Assembly (NCBI GenBank): GCA_023249935.1
Contig: JAHFBQ010000062.1
Span: forward strand, 1 to 8,231
Source of the DNA: a bacterium
GTDB lineage: Bacteria > Babelota > Babeliae > Babelales > RVW-14
Direction of reading: 5' to 3'
DNA length: 8,231 bases
Part shown: in pieces, positions 7,039-8,231 of the stretch
Numbering within the stretch: position 1 is the stretch's first letter
Layout of the letters: each line of letters begins with the position of its first letter
Position numbers and translations under genes: made by a program
Notes under the pieces: model-generated
Database searches by the model: none
What the model saw: the letters and a program-made list of their open reading frames with translations, nothing else
Told to the model about the DNA's origin: nothing

Positions 7039-7066
7039 TTAAAAAAATATTGACGCGGTTTATAAT
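7039..7066 (+). promoter_or_regulatory. Possible promoter of the PEP-synthase-like gene
   Basis: A perfect TATAAT (7061-7066) is preceded at 16 bases by TTAAAA (7039-7044), a four-of-six match to the -35. If used, transcription starts near 7073, just inside the first ATG (7067), which would then be absent from the mRNA and would favour the GTG at 7196. A second, weaker candidate further up (TTACTG at 7003-7008 with AATAAT at 7025-7030) would give a start near 7037 and keep the ATG. Confidence 0.4.
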
Positions 7067-8231
7067 ATGTGTAATTTATTATTAGAAACAATTAAAACTA
7101 CTCCCAAAAATGAGCAGGGGTCGTCAAACCCACCCAAAGATACTTTTCTAGGGGACTTGGAGGTTATCTCAGAGCCCTGGCCAGCTTCTGGCCAGGTGCT
7201 CGCGAGTAGACTAGTCAGACTACTCCTGCTCTCTCTCTTTTCTTCACTCTCCGCTTCCATATTTAATACAGACCATCTCAAAAATCAGGCTGAAATAGCT
7301 GGTTTTGGTTATAAAACAGCCAATCTATTGGTTCTAAAAGAACTCGCTTACACAATCAACAAGGCTGTACCAACACACTTGGTAACCGTACCAGATTTCA
7401 TAGGGCTCCCTAACGAATCGATGCAACAATTCCTTAAGACGCAAGGCCTTGATTTGCCTACACAGTGGCAGATCATCATCGCCAGCGCAGCAGGCCCGCT
7501 GCAACAAAAGAAAATGTATAAAAATAAACAACTTAGCACTAAATTTCGGCAGGAATTAGAGACGCTACAAAAACGCATCACACAGGCGTGCGAGCAGGCA
7601 TCTGCAAATACTCTGGCTAATCTGAGTGGGTCCCGAATCGGAGTCCGGGACGACAGCAATGGTGCTGTCGATTTCTTAAAGACTGCTGTGCAAAGCAACT
7701 GGCAACTCATGGTCAGAAGTACCGGCAAAGAGGATTCAGAAACCCTTGCAAATGCTGGTGGCAATGTAAGCGTTGCAAACGTACCGCCAAGAGATACCTA
7801 TGTCATGCGCGCAATCGGCGAAGTTTTGGCCTCCTATGTCAGCACCAAATCAATGCAGCAACGCCTTCAGGCTGGCGATACCACCATCTTCGATACACCT
7901 TTTTTGCCAGTACTCATCCAACGCATGATCGGTGAACCTATCGGCGGCGCTAAAGATGCCGCTCATATCCCTACCGGATGTGTTCTTTATACGCGAGAAA
8001 CAGACGGCTTTACACCTGGCGTAGCACTCGTACAAGCGACATTTGGTCACAACGAAGGAGTCGTGCAAAGCTCAATGCCAATTGATACGTTTTATCTCTG
8101 TCGCAATATCACGTATGCCAGCATTAAGATCAAAACAAAACGCTTGGTTCCTGGCATCGAAAAACAGCTCTACACCATTCTTGAACAACCAAATACTGAA
8201 GACATTGTCGCAGCTCCAAGCCTTTCTCAGC
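7067..8231 (+). CDS. PEP synthase / pyruvate phosphate dikinase-like protein, ATP-binding N-terminal part (cut by window edge)
   Basis: The reading frame is open from the ATG at 7067 to the right edge (388 codons visible). The part from about residue 79 matches the PPDK_N ATP-grasp domain of PEP synthase and pyruvate phosphate dikinase. It has a substrate-loop-like segment (GYKTANL), then VRSTGKED (about 216-223, R217 being the usual ATP-contacting Arg of VRSS.ATAED), then AGGNVSVANV, LIQRMIGE, TGCVLYTRETDG, and ATFGHNEGVVQSSMPIDTFYL. Such enzymes interconvert pyruvate and phosphoenolpyruvate with ATP. The phosphohistidine and catalytic domains would lie beyond the edge, so activity cannot be judged. 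The start is uncertain. The ATG at 7067 has no Shine-Dalgarno site. An in-frame GTG at 7196 would begin MLASRLVRLLLLSLFSSLSA, a good signal peptide, though it too lacks a ribosome site. An in-frame stop at 7040 limits the upstream end. The homologous region is certain to be coding. Confidence 0.88.
   Translation, partial: MCNLLLETIKTTPKNEQGSSNPPKDTFLGDLEVISEPWPASGQVLASRLVRLLLLSLFSSLSASIFNTDHLKNQAEIAGFGYKTANLLVLKELAYTINKAVPTHLVTVPDFIGLPNESMQQFLKTQGLDLPTQWQIIIASAAGPLQQKKMYKNKQLSTKFRQELETLQKRITQACEQASANTLANLSGSRIGVRDDSNGAVDFLKTAVQSNWQLMVRSTGKEDSETLANAGGNVSVANVPPRDTYVMRAIGEVLASYVSTKSMQQRLQAGDTTIFDTPFLPVLIQRMIGEPIGGAKDAAHIPTGCVLYTRETDGFTPGVALVQATFGHNEGVVQSSMPIDTFYLCRNITYASIKIKTKRLVPGIEKQLYTILEQPNTEDIVAAPSLSQ
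7176..7196 (+). repeat. Perfect inverted repeat ending at the alternative GTG start
   Basis: CCTGGCCAG (7176-7184) and CTGGCCAGG (7188-7196) form a nine-base perfect stem with a three-base loop. The last stem base is the G of the in-frame GTG at 7196. No T run follows, so it is not an intrinsic terminator. In RNA it would hide any initiation at that GTG; in DNA it could be a dyad operator. Confidence 0.6.
7204..7225 (+). repeat. Second inverted repeat in the 5' part of the PEP-synthase-like gene
   Basis: GAGTAG (7204-7209) pairs with CTACTC (7220-7225) around a ten-base loop that contains most of the palindrome GACTAGTC. It begins eight bases after the stronger hairpin at 7176-7196, so the two would stack side by side at the alternative start. 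Confidence 0.4.

Noticed and set aside
7050..7066. TTGACG followed by TATAAT, which looks like a consensus promoter pair.
   Set aside because: The spacer is only five bases, so they cannot be the -35 and -10 of the same promoter.
7348..7764. Minus-strand frame of 138 codons.
   Set aside because: It lies wholly antisense to the recognisable PPDK_N-like coding region.
1..8231. CRISPR arrays, tRNA or rRNA genes, insertion sequences and phage genes.
   Set aside because: I saw no regularly spaced repeats, no cloverleaf with conserved tRNA loops, no transposase or integrase motifs and no terminal inverted repeats flanking a gene.

Overview
The window looks like part of the chromosome of a Gram-negative-type, probably host-associated bacterium. 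It is moderately AT-rich by eye and has Shine-Dalgarno sites of the AGGAG/AAAGGA kind. Two core genes, ftsY and prmC, sit among four or five proteins of unknown role that begin with export signals. I tentatively think of the Dependentiae (TM6) or a similar intracellular lineage, because such genomes carry many exported orphan proteins. That placement is inference; the window has no rRNA or other firm marker.

Layout: bases 1-104 hold no gene I can assign. From 2448 down to 105, on the minus strand, lies a tight cluster: ftsY (signal recognition particle receptor), a 197-residue exported protein of unknown function, and prmC (release factor glutamine methyltransferase). The intergenic stretch 2449-2730 is divergent, with a convincing promoter for the plus-strand genes and a weaker one for ftsY. 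From 2731 to 5817, on the plus strand, is a two-gene operon. It encodes a 525-residue exported protein with a hydrophobic C-terminal tail, then a 497-residue membrane AAA+ ATPase. The operon ends at a strong intrinsic terminator (5834-5879). A single exported 313-residue protein with an acidic linker follows (5959-6900) and has its own terminator (6938-6966). The right end (7067 to the edge) is the 5' part of a gene for a phosphoenolpyruvate synthase / pyruvate phosphate dikinase-type ATP-binding protein.

The most notable item is the AAA+ ATPase at 4324-5817. Its order of parts (N-terminal charged coiled coil, one membrane span, a conserved linker, then the AAA domain) and many sequence blocks resemble ATAD3, the AAA+ ATPase of the mitochondrial inner membrane. 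It carries an export signal, so its predicted topology (coiled coil in the periplasm, AAA domain in the cytoplasm) matches ATAD3 (N-terminal part in the intermembrane space, AAA domain in the matrix). The 525-residue protein encoded 15 bases upstream is a natural candidate partner. The second notable item is the PEP-synthase-like gene. Its frame contains a signal-peptide-like stretch directly after a GTG codon, and its start region lacks a ribosome binding site but has two hairpins.
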